Part shown: positions 43,737 to 52,640 of the stretch, in pieces
How positions within the stretch are numbered: the stretch's first letter is position 1
How the letters are laid out: each line of letters opens with the position of its first letter
From: Maricaulis sp048270095
Lineage (GTDB): Bacteria; Pseudomonadota; Alphaproteobacteria; Caulobacterales; Maricaulaceae
Assembly: GCF_048270095.1 (NCBI RefSeq)
Contig: NZ_JBLWTL010000015.1
Coordinates: 1-64,000 of the forward strand
Reading direction: 5' to 3'
Length of the DNA stretch: 64,000 nt
Program-made: the position numbers and the translations under genes
Notes under the pieces: model-generated
What the model was told of the DNA's origin: nothing
The model's input: only the letters and a program-made list of their open reading frames with translations
Databases searched by the model: none

Positions 43737-44342
43737 CTAGCGGCCGTCACTGACGGCGGACTGGATCGACTTGTCGTCGAGTTCGGTCCCCGTCAATTGA
43801 ACGATAATCGCCCGTGTGGCGTCGACAGCGATCGTTTCGACATTTGCCAGCGCCTTGGTCCGCATGTCGGCAATGCGCGTCTCAGCGGCATCCTGACGCT
43901 TGGCGATTTCGAGATCGGCCTGGGCTGCCTCGGCAGCCATGGCCTTGTCGACCTCGACCCGGTTGCCCAGGGCCAGGGCGTGAGCCTTGGCGCGGGCCTC
44001 CAGGAGCAGGCGTTCGTATTCAGCCGCCGAATCGTCGGCTTTCTGCTTGAGGTCGGCGGCCGCATCGAGATCGTCTGCGATACGGTCACGCCGTTCTTCA
44101 ATGGCATTGCGGATGCGCGGAAGGACAACCTTCCACATCATCACATAGAGCAGGGTGAAGGTGACCGCCAGCCAGAACAATTGTCCTGGCCAGGTCGAGA
44201 CGTCCAGCTGCGGCAGGCCGCCGCTGGCATGTGCCTCGGCGGCATGTTCGACCGCCGCATGAGCCGGATCGGTTGCGGCTTCGCCATGCGGCTGCGCCTG
44301 GCCGACCAGCCATGTGGATTCGGAGAAATTGATCATCTTCAA
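43737..44342 (-). CDS. atpG: ATP synthase F0 subunit b'
   Basis: The 201-residue b' subunit has a longer N-terminal extension (about 50 residues) before the membrane helix WPGQLFWLAVTFTLLYVMMW, then a coiled coil beginning RIRNAIEERRDRIADDLDAA. The presence of both b and b' is typical of alphaproteobacteria and photosynthetic bacteria. It lies 37 bases downstream of atpE. Confidence 0.95.
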   Translation of the reverse strand: MKMINFSESTWLVGQAQPHGEAATDPAHAAVEHAAEAHASGGLPQLDVSTWPGQLFWLAVTFTLLYVMMWKVVLPRIRNAIEERRDRIADDLDAAADLKQKADDSAAEYERLLLEARAKAHALALGNRVEVDKAMAAEAAQADLEIAKRQDAAETRIADMRTKALANVETIAVDATRAIIVQLTGTELDDKSIQSAVSDGR

Positions 44343-44379
44343 TGCTCTTTGAACGGCAATGGGAGCGGGTGGAGACGGA

Positions 44380-44604
44380 TCAACCGAAGAGGATGATCAT
44401 CGCCACGACGAAACCCAGAAGACCGGTGAACTCGGTCAGGGCGAAGCCGATCAGGAGAGTCGTGAACTGACCTGCTGCGGCAGACGGGTTGCGCAGTGCG
44501 CCCGAAAGATAGCTGGCGAAGATGGTACCGATACCGACGCCGGCGCCTGCGAGGGCGAGAGCTGCAATGCCTGCACCGATTTGCTTGGCTGCTTCGATTT
44601 CCAT
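44380..44604 (-). CDS. atpE: ATP synthase F0 subunit c
   Basis: The 74-residue proteolipid has two helices. The Gly-rich first helix shows AGAGVGIGTIF, and the proton-carrying glutamate is in ALTEFTGLLGF in the second helix. It forms the rotating c ring. CAGGAG precedes the ATG. Confidence 0.98.
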   Translation of the reverse strand: MEIEAAKQIGAGIAALALAGAGVGIGTIFASYLSGALRNPSAAAGQFTTLLIGFALTEFTGLLGFVVAMIILFG

Positions 44605-44652
44605 GGGATGGCTCCTGTTGAATAAGGTGTGTGGCTGGAAGGGTGAAAAACT

Positions 44653-45414
44653 TTAGTGAGACGGATGCAAGGCATCATTGAGATAGATGCAGGTGAGAAC
44701 CGCGAACACATAGGCTTGCAGGAAGGCAATCACCAGCTCAAGCGCGGTGACGGCCGTCGCGACGGCCAGCGGCAGCACTGCGCCGGCAATGCCGATCGCG
44801 CCCAGGCTGGACAGGGAGAGCACGAAGCCGCCGAACAATTTGAGCAGGGTGTGACCGGCCATCATGTTGGCGAACAAACGAATGGCCAGGGAGAAAGGCC
44901 GGCTCAGGAAGGAGATGAATTCGATCGGGACGATCAGGATATACATCACTGGCGGCAGGCCGGCCGGTGCGAAGAGCTTGAGAAAGCCGAAACCATTCTT
45001 GATGAAGCCGGTGATCACCACCAGGGCAATCGAGGTCAGCCCGAGGGCGAGGGTCACGACCAGCTGGCTGGTCACCGTATAGCTGCCGGGCAGCATGCCC
45101 AGCAGGTTGGCGACCAGGATAAAGATGAAGAGCGTGAAGACATAGGGGAAGACCGCGCGGCCTTCCTCGCCCATGATCGAGCGCACCATATCGGCGACAA
45201 AGCCATAGAGTATCTCGGCGATCGACTGCGACCGCGTCGGCACCATGGCGCCGCGCCCGGTCAGCAGGATCAGGCCGAAACTGGTGACCAGGGTCGTCGC
45301 AATCATGAAGAGCGCCGAATTGGTGATCGTCAGGTCGATTCCGAACAGGGTCGGCAGCTCCAGGACGGGCTGCACGACGAATTGGTGCATCGGATCTGTT
45401 TCGAGCAAGGCCAT
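44653..45414 (-). CDS. atpB: ATP synthase F0 subunit a
   Basis: The 253-residue membrane protein forms the proton half-channels. The essential arginine is in LAIRLFANMMAGHTLL, and the preceding EFISFLSRPFS is conserved. It starts one base after the atpI stop, so the two are coupled. Confidence 0.97.
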   Translation of the reverse strand: MALLETDPMHQFVVQPVLELPTLFGIDLTITNSALFMIATTLVTSFGLILLTGRGAMVPTRSQSIAEILYGFVADMVRSIMGEEGRAVFPYVFTLFIFILVANLLGMLPGSYTVTSQLVVTLALGLTSIALVVITGFIKNGFGFLKLFAPAGLPPVMYILIVPIEFISFLSRPFSLAIRLFANMMAGHTLLKLFGGFVLSLSSLGAIGIAGAVLPLAVATAVTALELVIAFLQAYVFAVLTCIYLNDALHPSH

Positions 45415-45804
45415 CTAGTCTTCTTTCGTCGCGTCAGAACCCGGCATGGCGCCGGCGTCACATCCAGTCGTTTCGGCCTTGGCCGCATTCTCGGCATTCG
45501 CCGCAGCTGCCTCGCGCATGATATTGCGCAAGCCGGCCGCAAAACCCAGTATTACTCCGACCAGCATGCCCCACGGCGCGATATCGAAAAACTTGTCCGC
45601 TGCCCAGCCCAGGGCCGTCCCGACCAAAACGCCACCGGCAAAGCCGCTACCGTATTTGACGCTGACACTCCAGGCATTGCTCGTCTCGGTCTCTGGTTGG
45701 GTCTTTTCGCGGTGCCGGGCGATCTTGTCGCTCAGGCGCCGGTCAAAATCCTTCAGATCCTCGCTACGATCGGGTGTTTTCGGTCTATCGTCTCGTTCAG
45801 ACAT
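45415..45804 (-). CDS. atpI: ATP synthase protein I (AtpI/AtpQ-like)
   Basis: The 129-residue product has a charged N-terminal 45 residues and two membrane helices with VGTALGWAADKFFDIAPWGM and FAAGLRNIMREA. This fits the AtpI/Gcf-type accessory protein thought to assist c-ring assembly. It is first in the atpI-B-E-b'-b operon; the F1 genes are not in the window. Confidence 0.88.
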   Translation of the reverse strand: MSERDDRPKTPDRSEDLKDFDRRLSDKIARHREKTQPETETSNAWSVSVKYGSGFAGGVLVGTALGWAADKFFDIAPWGMLVGVILGFAAGLRNIMREAAAANAENAAKAETTGCDAGAMPGSDATKED

Positions 45805-45921
45805 GGAAATCGGTCCGCCCGCCGGGCCTCCCAGCAGGCGCGCGCAAACTAGACTCGGCCCCTTGGAGTGTCAAGCAATGGAGCTGGGGCAATAAATCTT
45901 TGAAAAACTTGCGAAAAACTG

Positions 45922-48900
45922 TCATTCCGCGGCGACCAGCTGTTCGGCGCCGACGAGGTCGACCGATACAAGCTGGGAAACCCCGCGTTCCGACATGGTC
46001 ACACCATAGAGCCGGTCCATCCGCGACATGGTGAGCGGGTTGTGGGTGATGACGAGAAAGCGGGTATCGGTCATGCGCCGCATCTCGTTGAGCATGCGGC
46101 AATAACGATCGACATTGGCGTCATCGAGCGGGGCATCGACTTCGTCCAGCACGCAGACCGGCGCGGGATTCGACAGGAAGACGGCAAAGATCAGCGCCGA
46201 GGCCGTCAGCGCCTGTTCGCCGCCGGACATCAGCGACATCGTTTCCATCTTCTTGCCGGGCGGGCAGGCGAAGATTTCCAGTCCGGCTTCGAGCGGATCA
46301 TCATTTTCGGTCAGGCGCAGCTCGGCATGACCGCCCTCGAACAGGGTCGCAAACAGGGTGCGGAAATGCGCATCGACGACCTCGAAGGCCTCCAGAAGCC
46401 GGGCGCGGCCCTCGCGTGACAACTGGTCGACCGCCTTGCGCAGGCGGTCAATCGCGGCGAGCAAATCATCGCGCTCGCGGCTCATATCCTCGACCCGCTT
46501 GGCGAGTTCCTCGGCTTCCTCATCGGCGCGCAGATTGACGGCGCCGAGCCGGTCACGGGCCTGGCGGGCCTCGTCGAGACGGCGTTCGACATCGCCGGTG
46601 CCCGGCGAATCAATATCCTCGTCAGTGACCCTGCGCGACAGCGCCGCCGGGTCTTCGCCGGTCGCGTCCTGCAGGCGTTCCGTGGTCTCGCCCAGCCGGT
46701 CGCGCGCCGAGCCGAGCCGCGCTTCGGCGGCGGCGCGGCCTTCGCGGGCGGCCGACGCCGCATTCTCCGCAGAACGGGCCGCGCTTTCGGCGGCCTTGAG
46801 TTCATCCTCGGTACCGGCCGGGGCCTCGCGCGCTTCACTCGCCGCACGTCCGGCGCTTTCCAGCCGGTCTGTCAGCGCGTGCAGGCTTTGCTGCAGCGTT
46901 TCGGGGCGGGCGATGGCCTGTTCCAGTGCTGCCTTGGTGTCAGAAACCTGACCGGCAATCTGTTCGATCCGCTCGGCAGCGGCCTGGCAGCGCTCCGCCC
47001 AGGCATCGCGGTCACGGCGGGCGGCGAGGTGACGCTGGCGGCGCAGCTCCGATTCCCGGCGGACGCTTTCCAGCGCCGCGCGGGCATCGGCGGCCGCGCG
47101 GCGGGCCTTGTCCGCGCTCTCACGCGCACGCTCGAGGGCTGCAGTGTCTTCGCCGGCAAGGGCGGCCGTTTCGACGACCGCCTGGGCCGCGGTCAGCGCC
47201 GTTTTGCCGTCAGCTGCCTCAAGGGAAAGGCGTTCGAGCCGCTCGCCCAGCGCGTCGGCGCGCGCCGAGGCCCGGGCCGCGGTCTCGCGCAAACCGGTAA
47301 TTCGGGTCTGGGCCTCACGAATGGCCCGTTCGGCCGGTGCAATGGCGGCGCGGGCGGACTGTTCCGCCTGCCGCGCAGCGGCCAGTCCGGACTGCGCCGT
47401 GTCGCGCCGGGCGGTGGCGTCGGCAAAGCCGGCCTCGCTGGCGGCGAGGGTCTCGCCAACGGCATCGAGACGATTGCGTTGTTCCAGCCGGGCCACGGCA
47501 GCCGAGGGTGCGTCGGCGCGGGCCACCAGTCCGTCCCAGCGCCACAGATCGCCTTCGCGGGTGACGAGGCGCTGACCGGGCTTGAGTTTCGCGGCCGCGG
47601 CGGCAGCCTTTTCAGGCTTGATCACGCCGACCGCATCGAGCCGCGCGCGCAGGGCTGCGGGCGCCTCGACATGGTCGGAGAGCGGCACGCAGCCACCGGG
47701 CAGTGCGTCGGCGTGACAATCGGTCTTGTGCCAGTGCCGCGCCGCGCTTTCATCGAGCGAGGCGTCGAGATCATCACCCAGTGCGGCCGCCAGCGCATGT
47801 TCATAGCCCGGACGGGCGCGAACCGCATCGAGGGCCGGTGAGACATTGTCCTGCAGCGCGCTGGCCAGCAGACGTTCGATCGTTGCGGCCTCGCGTGCCA
47901 GGCTGTCGCGCTCGGTCGAGAGCTCGCGCCAGGCTTCGATCGCGACCTGTTGTTCGGCCTCGGCATCCTGGCGCGCCAGCTCGGCAGCATTGAAGGCCGT
48001 CTTTGCGGCCTCATGCGCGGTTTCTCTGGTGTGCAGGGCGGCTTCCGCGGTCTCCAGCTCGGACAGGGCCGACGAGGCGAGCAGGGCTTCACGCTCCCGG
48101 GCCGCGGTTTCGATTTCTCGGTCGATCTGGCCCAGCCGGGCGGCCAGGCGTTCGGCATCGCGGCGCGCGCTTTCGAGCCCGGCCTGGCGCGCGGCCGCAT
48201 CGCCGGCCTTGGTGTCGAGCAGGGCTTCCTTGCTGCGGCGCTGGGTGTCGGCATCGAGCGCTGCAGCCTCGGCCCCGGCCAGGCTGGTCTTCTCGCGCGC
48301 CATTTCCGCCTCAAGCCGCTCGACTTCCTTCGCGGCCTCGTCCCGGCTGGCGGTGGCATCATCGACAATATGCTGTTCGCGCCCGGCCGCGGAGGCAAGT
48401 TCATCGAGCCGGGATTCCAGACTGGCGATCGAGCGCTGGACATCGGCGGCATCGCGTTCGATCCGGTCGCGCTCGCGCTCCAGATGACGCAGCGCGGCAG
48501 CCGCTTCGGCCTCTTTCAAACGCGCCGGCTCGCGCATGGCGGCCAGAATTTCGGCCTGGATACGGGCTTCGGACGCCGCCGCTGTGGCGGTCTCGGCGCT
48601 TTCGCGCTTTTCCACCAGGATCGCCTCGCTCTCCTCGACGAGGCTGGCGGCCGCGCGCCAGCGATTGAGCCAGACCGTGGCCTCCAGCGTCCGGATGCTG
48701 GCCGAGAGCTTGCGATAACGGGACGCCTGGCGGGCCTGTTTCTGCAGGGAGGTGTGGCGGCTGCCGATCTCGTCGATCACTTCCTGCAGCCGGTCGAGAT
48801 TGGTTTCCGCGCCGCGCAGGCGCAATTCGGCCTCATGGCGGCGGGCGCGCAAACCGGCGACCCCGGCGGCTTCTTCGAGAATGCGGCGGCGATTTTCCGG

Positions 48901-49368
48901 CTTGGCGGCGATCAGCTCGCTGATCTGGCCCTGGCGCACCAGGGCGGCGGAATTGGCACCGGTGCCGGCGTCGGCAAACAGCAGCTGGACATCCTTGGCC
49001 CGCACTTCCTCGCCATTGATCTTGTAGGCTGAACCGGCCCCGCGCGTGATGCGGCGGCTCACATCGAGGCTGGCGGCGTCATTGAAGCGGGCCGGAGCGA
49101 GCTTGTCTGAATTATCGACGGTGAGCAGGACTTCGGCGTGATTGCGCGCCGGGCGGTTGTCCGTGCCGGAGAAGATCACATCCTCCATACCGCCACCGCG
49201 CAGGGATTTGGCCGATGTGGCCCCCATCACCCAGCGCAGGGCTTCAAGCAGGTTGGATTTGCCGCAACCATTGGGTCCGATCACGCCAGTCAGTCCGGGG
49301 TCAATCCGCAATTCGGTCGGATCAACGAATGATTTGAAACCGGTCAGCCGGAGCTGCGTGAACTTCAC
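45922..49368 (-). CDS. smc: chromosome segregation protein SMC
   Basis: SMC is the ATPase of the condensin complex that organises and segregates the chromosome. The 1148-residue protein has Walker A GPNGCGKSN (residues 31-39), two long coiled coils, a hinge (about residues 500-650, ALDAVRARPGYEHALAAALG), the ABC signature LMSGGEQALTA and Walker B VCVLDEVDAPLDD. A GTG start with GGAGG upstream begins the family sequence KFTQLRLTGFKSF. The partners scpA and scpB are not in the window. It lies 67 bases after a DsbA-like gene on the same strand. Confidence 0.97.
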   Translation of the reverse strand: MKFTQLRLTGFKSFVDPTELRIDPGLTGVIGPNGCGKSNLLEALRWVMGATSAKSLRGGGMEDVIFSGTDNRPARNHAEVLLTVDNSDKLAPARFNDAASLDVSRRITRGAGSAYKINGEEVRAKDVQLLFADAGTGANSAALVRQGQISELIAAKPENRRRILEEAAGVAGLRARRHEAELRLRGAETNLDRLQEVIDEIGSRHTSLQKQARQASRYRKLSASIRTLEATVWLNRWRAAASLVEESEAILVEKRESAETATAAASEARIQAEILAAMREPARLKEAEAAAALRHLERERDRIERDAADVQRSIASLESRLDELASAAGREQHIVDDATASRDEAAKEVERLEAEMAREKTSLAGAEAAALDADTQRRSKEALLDTKAGDAAARQAGLESARRDAERLAARLGQIDREIETAAREREALLASSALSELETAEAALHTRETAHEAAKTAFNAAELARQDAEAEQQVAIEAWRELSTERDSLAREAATIERLLASALQDNVSPALDAVRARPGYEHALAAALGDDLDASLDESAARHWHKTDCHADALPGGCVPLSDHVEAPAALRARLDAVGVIKPEKAAAAAAKLKPGQRLVTREGDLWRWDGLVARADAPSAAVARLEQRNRLDAVGETLAASEAGFADATARRDTAQSGLAAARQAEQSARAAIAPAERAIREAQTRITGLRETAARASARADALGERLERLSLEAADGKTALTAAQAVVETAALAGEDTAALERARESADKARRAAADARAALESVRRESELRRQRHLAARRDRDAWAERCQAAAERIEQIAGQVSDTKAALEQAIARPETLQQSLHALTDRLESAGRAASEAREAPAGTEDELKAAESAARSAENAASAAREGRAAAEARLGSARDRLGETTERLQDATGEDPAALSRRVTDEDIDSPGTGDVERRLDEARQARDRLGAVNLRADEEAEELAKRVEDMSRERDDLLAAIDRLRKAVDQLSREGRARLLEAFEVVDAHFRTLFATLFEGGHAELRLTENDDPLEAGLEIFACPPGKKMETMSLMSGGEQALTASALIFAVFLSNPAPVCVLDEVDAPLDDANVDRYCRMLNEMRRMTDTRFLVITHNPLTMSRMDRLYGVTMSERGVSQLVSVDLVGAEQLVAAE

Positions 49369-49435
49369 CCGACCTCCATCGCGTTATTGATCGCCGTCAG
49401 CCGGCAATCGGGTTCTCCACTCGAGTCAGCCGCCC

Positions 49436-50185
49436 CTAATGCGCGGAAACCGCCCCGTGATCGATGCCTTCAGCGGCATCATCGAGGAAGTGAAGGATGA
49501 TTCGGCGGAACGTGTCTCCGTCCAATTGAGCGGGGACCCTGTCTCCATTGATCAGTAGCGGTGCCTCGCCCCAGTTGAAAATCGCGCCTTCCGGGGTCAT
49601 GGCCAGGCTCATCACCTTGCCGCCGATGATGAAACTTGGCGTGCCGGCGATGCCGTCCTGATTGGCCTGGACAGCGAGGGCATTGACCAATTCCGTCATG
49701 GCCGGGTCGGCATAGCAGGCCGACAGGGCTTCGGGGGAAAGCCCGACAGCGGCGCCGATCCGCTCATAGACCGCACCGACATTGCCCTGGGCCTGGGCCG
49801 CTTCGAATATGGCCGATTGCTCGGCGAACAAGAGGTCCGTCGCACTGAAGAACCGGTCATCCTCGGCACAGGCGGCCAGCACGATGCCAATCGCCGCGAT
49901 TTGTGGCGGGCTGGTCAGCATGGGCCGGAAAACATAGCGCACCTGGCCGGTCTCGACGAATTCCGACCGGATGGTTGGCCAGGCGTCGGTCTGGAAATGC
50001 GCGCAGTGCGGGCAGGCATAGGAGGCGTATTCCACGATCACCAGACCGGCATCGATTGCGCCGATGGCATTGTCCCCCGGCCGTTCGGCCTGGGCGGGAT
50101 GCTCGGCTGTGGCGGCGGCCGTCAGCCCGCCCCATGTGCAGGTGGCCAGAACGAGGCTGCAAACAAGGCGGGCTATGGGTTTCAA
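49436..50185 (-). CDS. DsbA-like thioredoxin-fold protein, exported
   Basis: The 249-residue product has a signal peptide (residues 1-28) and a DsbA-type domain with the CPHC active site in YASYACPHCAHFQ, a helical insert, and a cis-proline loop in GIAGTPSFIIGG. It should act in periplasmic disulfide formation or isomerisation. It is 4 bases after a paralogous lipoprotein form, so the two are an operon and probably a tandem duplication. The two share WPxI-type and VRYVFR/MRYVFR segments. Confidence 0.9.
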   Translation of the reverse strand: MKPIARLVCSLVLATCTWGGLTAAATAEHPAQAERPGDNAIGAIDAGLVIVEYASYACPHCAHFQTDAWPTIRSEFVETGQVRYVFRPMLTSPPQIAAIGIVLAACAEDDRFFSATDLLFAEQSAIFEAAQAQGNVGAVYERIGAAVGLSPEALSACYADPAMTELVNALAVQANQDGIAGTPSFIIGGKVMSLAMTPEGAIFNWGEAPLLINGDRVPAQLDGDTFRRIILHFLDDAAEGIDHGAVSAH

Positions 50186-50189
50186 GAGC

Positions 50190-50963
50190 TTAGTCCTCAG
50201 TGCTGGCCGGATCGGCTGGTGCGGACGCCGCGCCCTCGACCTGGCTCAAAAGATGGTCGATCAGGATGCGGAATGTTTCGGCATCGACCATGCCGGGCAG
50301 GGGCTCGCCATCGATCATGACCTGGCGGCTGCCCAGGAAATAGGTGTATTCTGACGCACCGGGCGCGCGGCGTGCTTCAAGCAATTCACCATTGAACAGG
50401 AAGCGTGGCGTGCTGTTGATACCCTCGGCCAGGGCGCGTTCATGGGCCGCAACGATTTCGGCATTGATGTCCTGGTCATTGAGGCAGGCGTCGAACGCCG
50501 CTTCGCTCATCCCCATCGAACGGGCAATGGCGAGGTATTGGCTGCGCGCGCCGCCGGGCTGGCCAGCGGCCTGGAAGATGGCCCGCTGCTGCTGGAATAA
50601 CAGGTCGAGCATGTCGAAATAACGTTCGGGCGCGACACAATGCGCCAGTGCAAAACCGGCGATCGCGAATTGCGGCGAGCCGGTGATCATTTCGCGGAAC
50701 ACATAGCGCATGCGGCCGGTCTCGACATAATTGGTGTCGATCATCGGCCAGACTTCTTCGTGGAAGGCAGCACAGTGGCCACAGGCGACCGAGGCGTATT
50801 CAACCATGGTCAGCGAGGCATCGGGGCTGCCAATGGCGCGGTCGCTGCCGCGCTCATACGCGGTCTGGTTGGCGCCGGCCGGGTCGGTTTCGCCGCCACA
50901 GGCAGTCAAGGCCAGGCTTGCTGTAAGGGCGATGGCGGAAAATACGCGTCGGGTCAGTTGCAT
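50190..50963 (-). CDS. DsbA-like thioredoxin-fold lipoprotein
   Basis: The 257-residue product has a lipoprotein signal with lipobox LTAC (Cys22), a short linker, and a DsbA domain with CGHC in VACGHCAAFHEEVWP. The cis-proline loop is INSTPRFLFNG. Membrane anchoring distinguishes it from the soluble paralogue encoded just downstream. CGHC is unlike the CPHC of its neighbour and normally gives a different redox potential. It follows dciA by 18 bases on the same strand. Confidence 0.9.
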   Translation of the reverse strand: MQLTRRVFSAIALTASLALTACGGETDPAGANQTAYERGSDRAIGSPDASLTMVEYASVACGHCAAFHEEVWPMIDTNYVETGRMRYVFREMITGSPQFAIAGFALAHCVAPERYFDMLDLLFQQQRAIFQAAGQPGGARSQYLAIARSMGMSEAAFDACLNDQDINAEIVAAHERALAEGINSTPRFLFNGELLEARRAPGASEYTYFLGSRQVMIDGEPLPGMVDAETFRILIDHLLSQVEGAASAPADPASTED

Positions 50964-50981
50964 TGCGGGTGTCCCCCTGGG

Positions 50982-51515
50982 TCACAAATCGGTGGCGTTG
51001 CGGCTTTTGACACTATGGCCGAAACGATCAAGCGCGGACAATAGCCGCGTCTCGAGGCTTTGCTCCACCCCCTCGCTCACTTGTGATGCGGATGGCGGCT
51101 TTGTCATCTTGGGCGTTGCGGGCAAAGGCGCGCGGGTTGCGCCCTGCAAAACGCGAAGGCGAGTCGGTGAACGCTCGCCGGCAAACAGGCGCACGCGCTC
51201 AAGTATACGGCGGCTTTCTGCCTGCAAGACGGCAGCAGCCGGGCCGCGGGCACGGATCACCAGGACCCGGTTGCCGCCTGCGTTCTGGATCGCCTCCGGC
51301 ATGCACCATTCCGCCAGTCGCGCACCGACAATCTCCGGCCAGTGCTCGACCAGCCGCTCGACCCCGACGCCGAAACGCCGCGCCAGCGGTTTGAGGATAC
51401 GCTCGGCCGCCCGTCCAGCCGGCGGCGCGGCGCGGATCGAACGGCGGCCGCGATGCGTTTCCAGGAAACGGCGCGCCTGACGTTCGAGAGTTGACGAAGG
51501 GGGTTTGGAGACCAT
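50982..51515 (-). CDS. DUF721/DciA family protein
   Basis: The 177-residue protein has the DUF721 core at about residues 35-115: ILKPLARRFGVGVERLVEHW, IVGARLAEWCMPEAI and VLVIRARGPAAAVLQAES. DciA-type proteins load or control the replicative helicase in bacteria that lack DnaC. Whether this one does so is inferred from family. It diverges from mutY across 47 bases and leads the dciA-dsbA-dsbA group. Confidence 0.85.
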   Translation of the reverse strand: MVSKPPSSTLERQARRFLETHRGRRSIRAAPPAGRAAERILKPLARRFGVGVERLVEHWPEIVGARLAEWCMPEAIQNAGGNRVLVIRARGPAAAVLQAESRRILERVRLFAGERSPTRLRVLQGATRAPLPATPKMTKPPSASQVSEGVEQSLETRLLSALDRFGHSVKSRNATDL

Positions 51516-51562
51516 GCTGGTATTCTCGCCTCGTTGGGGCCTCGCTGCAAGTTACGGAACAT

Positions 51563-52627
51563 ATGGCCGCGCCGACGAAAATTACCGCCCTGCGACAGGC
51601 CTTGCTCGATTGGTATGACCGCGAAGGCCGCACCTTGCCCTGGCGTCTGCGTCCGGAGGACCGGCGCGAAGGCCGGGTGGCTGACCCCTATGCGGTCTGG
51701 TTGTCGGAAATCATGTTGCAGCAGACCACCGTGCCGCACGCGACGCCCTATTGGTTCCGCTTCCTGGAATTATGGCCGACGGTCGGGGATCTGGCGGCCG
51801 CGCCGCGCGAGGATGTGATGCGCGAATGGGCCGGTCTGGGCTATTATGCCCGCGCCCGGAACCTGCATGCCTGCGCTATGGTTGTCGCCCAGCAGTTGAA
51901 TGGCAGGTTTCCAGCAGACTTGCCGTCACTTCGCGCGCTACCAGGGATAGGCGAATACACAGCCAATGCGATCGTCGCTGCCGCCTTCGACAAACCGGCC
52001 AGCGTCGTTGATGGCAATGTCGAACGCGTCCTGACCCGCTTCTACCGCATCGAAACAGCAATGCCGAAAGCCAAGCCGGAAATCCGTCGCTTGGCCGCTG
52101 AGCTGGCCAGCCCTGACAGGGCTGGTGATTACGCCCAGGCGATCATGGATCTCGGCGCCACAATCTGCACCCCGCGCAGCCCCGATTGCGAGGCCTGCCC
52201 CTGGAGTTTCGCCTGCCAGGGCCGGGCCCGGGGCGACATGCTCAACTATCCGAGAAAGCTCAAGAAAATTGCCCGACCGGTCCGCCACGGCACGGCCTGG
52301 CTGGTGCGCCGCCAGGGACAAATCTGGTTGCGGCAGCGTGCCGACAAAGGCCTGCTCGGCGGTATGATGGAAGTACCCTCAAGCGCATGGGGCGAGGTAG
52401 ACATGACGGGGGCGCCGCCCTTCGATGCTCAATGGGAGGATCGCGGCGAAATCCGCCATGTTTTCACGCACTTCGAATTGCGCCTGAGCGTCCGTGAAGC
52501 CGAAGCCGGCCCGGATTGGGAGCCGCAAGACGGCATTTGGGCCGACGATAATGCCCTGCAGGATCACGCGCTTCCGAGCGTGATGCACAAGGTCGTGTCG
52601 CGGCGCAAACCCGCCGGTGGTACCTAG
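51563..52627 (+). CDS. mutY: A/G-specific adenine glycosylase MutY
   Basis: MutY removes adenine mispaired with 8-oxoguanine. The 354-residue protein has WLSEIMLQQTTV (catalytic glutamate), the helix-hairpin-helix LPGIGEYTANAI, the catalytic aspartate in VVDGNVERVLTRF, and the [4Fe-4S] ligands C-x6-C-x2-C-x5-C in CTPRSPDCEACPWSFAC. A NUDIX-like C-terminal domain follows. The start at 51563 is chosen because the longer form overlaps dciA. It converges with ccrM. Confidence 0.97.
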   Translation: MAAPTKITALRQALLDWYDREGRTLPWRLRPEDRREGRVADPYAVWLSEIMLQQTTVPHATPYWFRFLELWPTVGDLAAAPREDVMREWAGLGYYARARNLHACAMVVAQQLNGRFPADLPSLRALPGIGEYTANAIVAAAFDKPASVVDGNVERVLTRFYRIETAMPKAKPEIRRLAAELASPDRAGDYAQAIMDLGATICTPRSPDCEACPWSFACQGRARGDMLNYPRKLKKIARPVRHGTAWLVRRQGQIWLRQRADKGLLGGMMEVPSSAWGEVDMTGAPPFDAQWEDRGEIRHVFTHFELRLSVREAEAGPDWEPQDGIWADDNALQDHALPSVMHKVVSRRKPAGGT

Positions 52628-52640
52628 TTTTCCACCGGAG

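Noticed and set aside
46879..49032. Long plus-strand open frames opposite smc
   Set aside because: They mirror the Ala/Arg-rich coiled coil of SMC and have no independent motifs.
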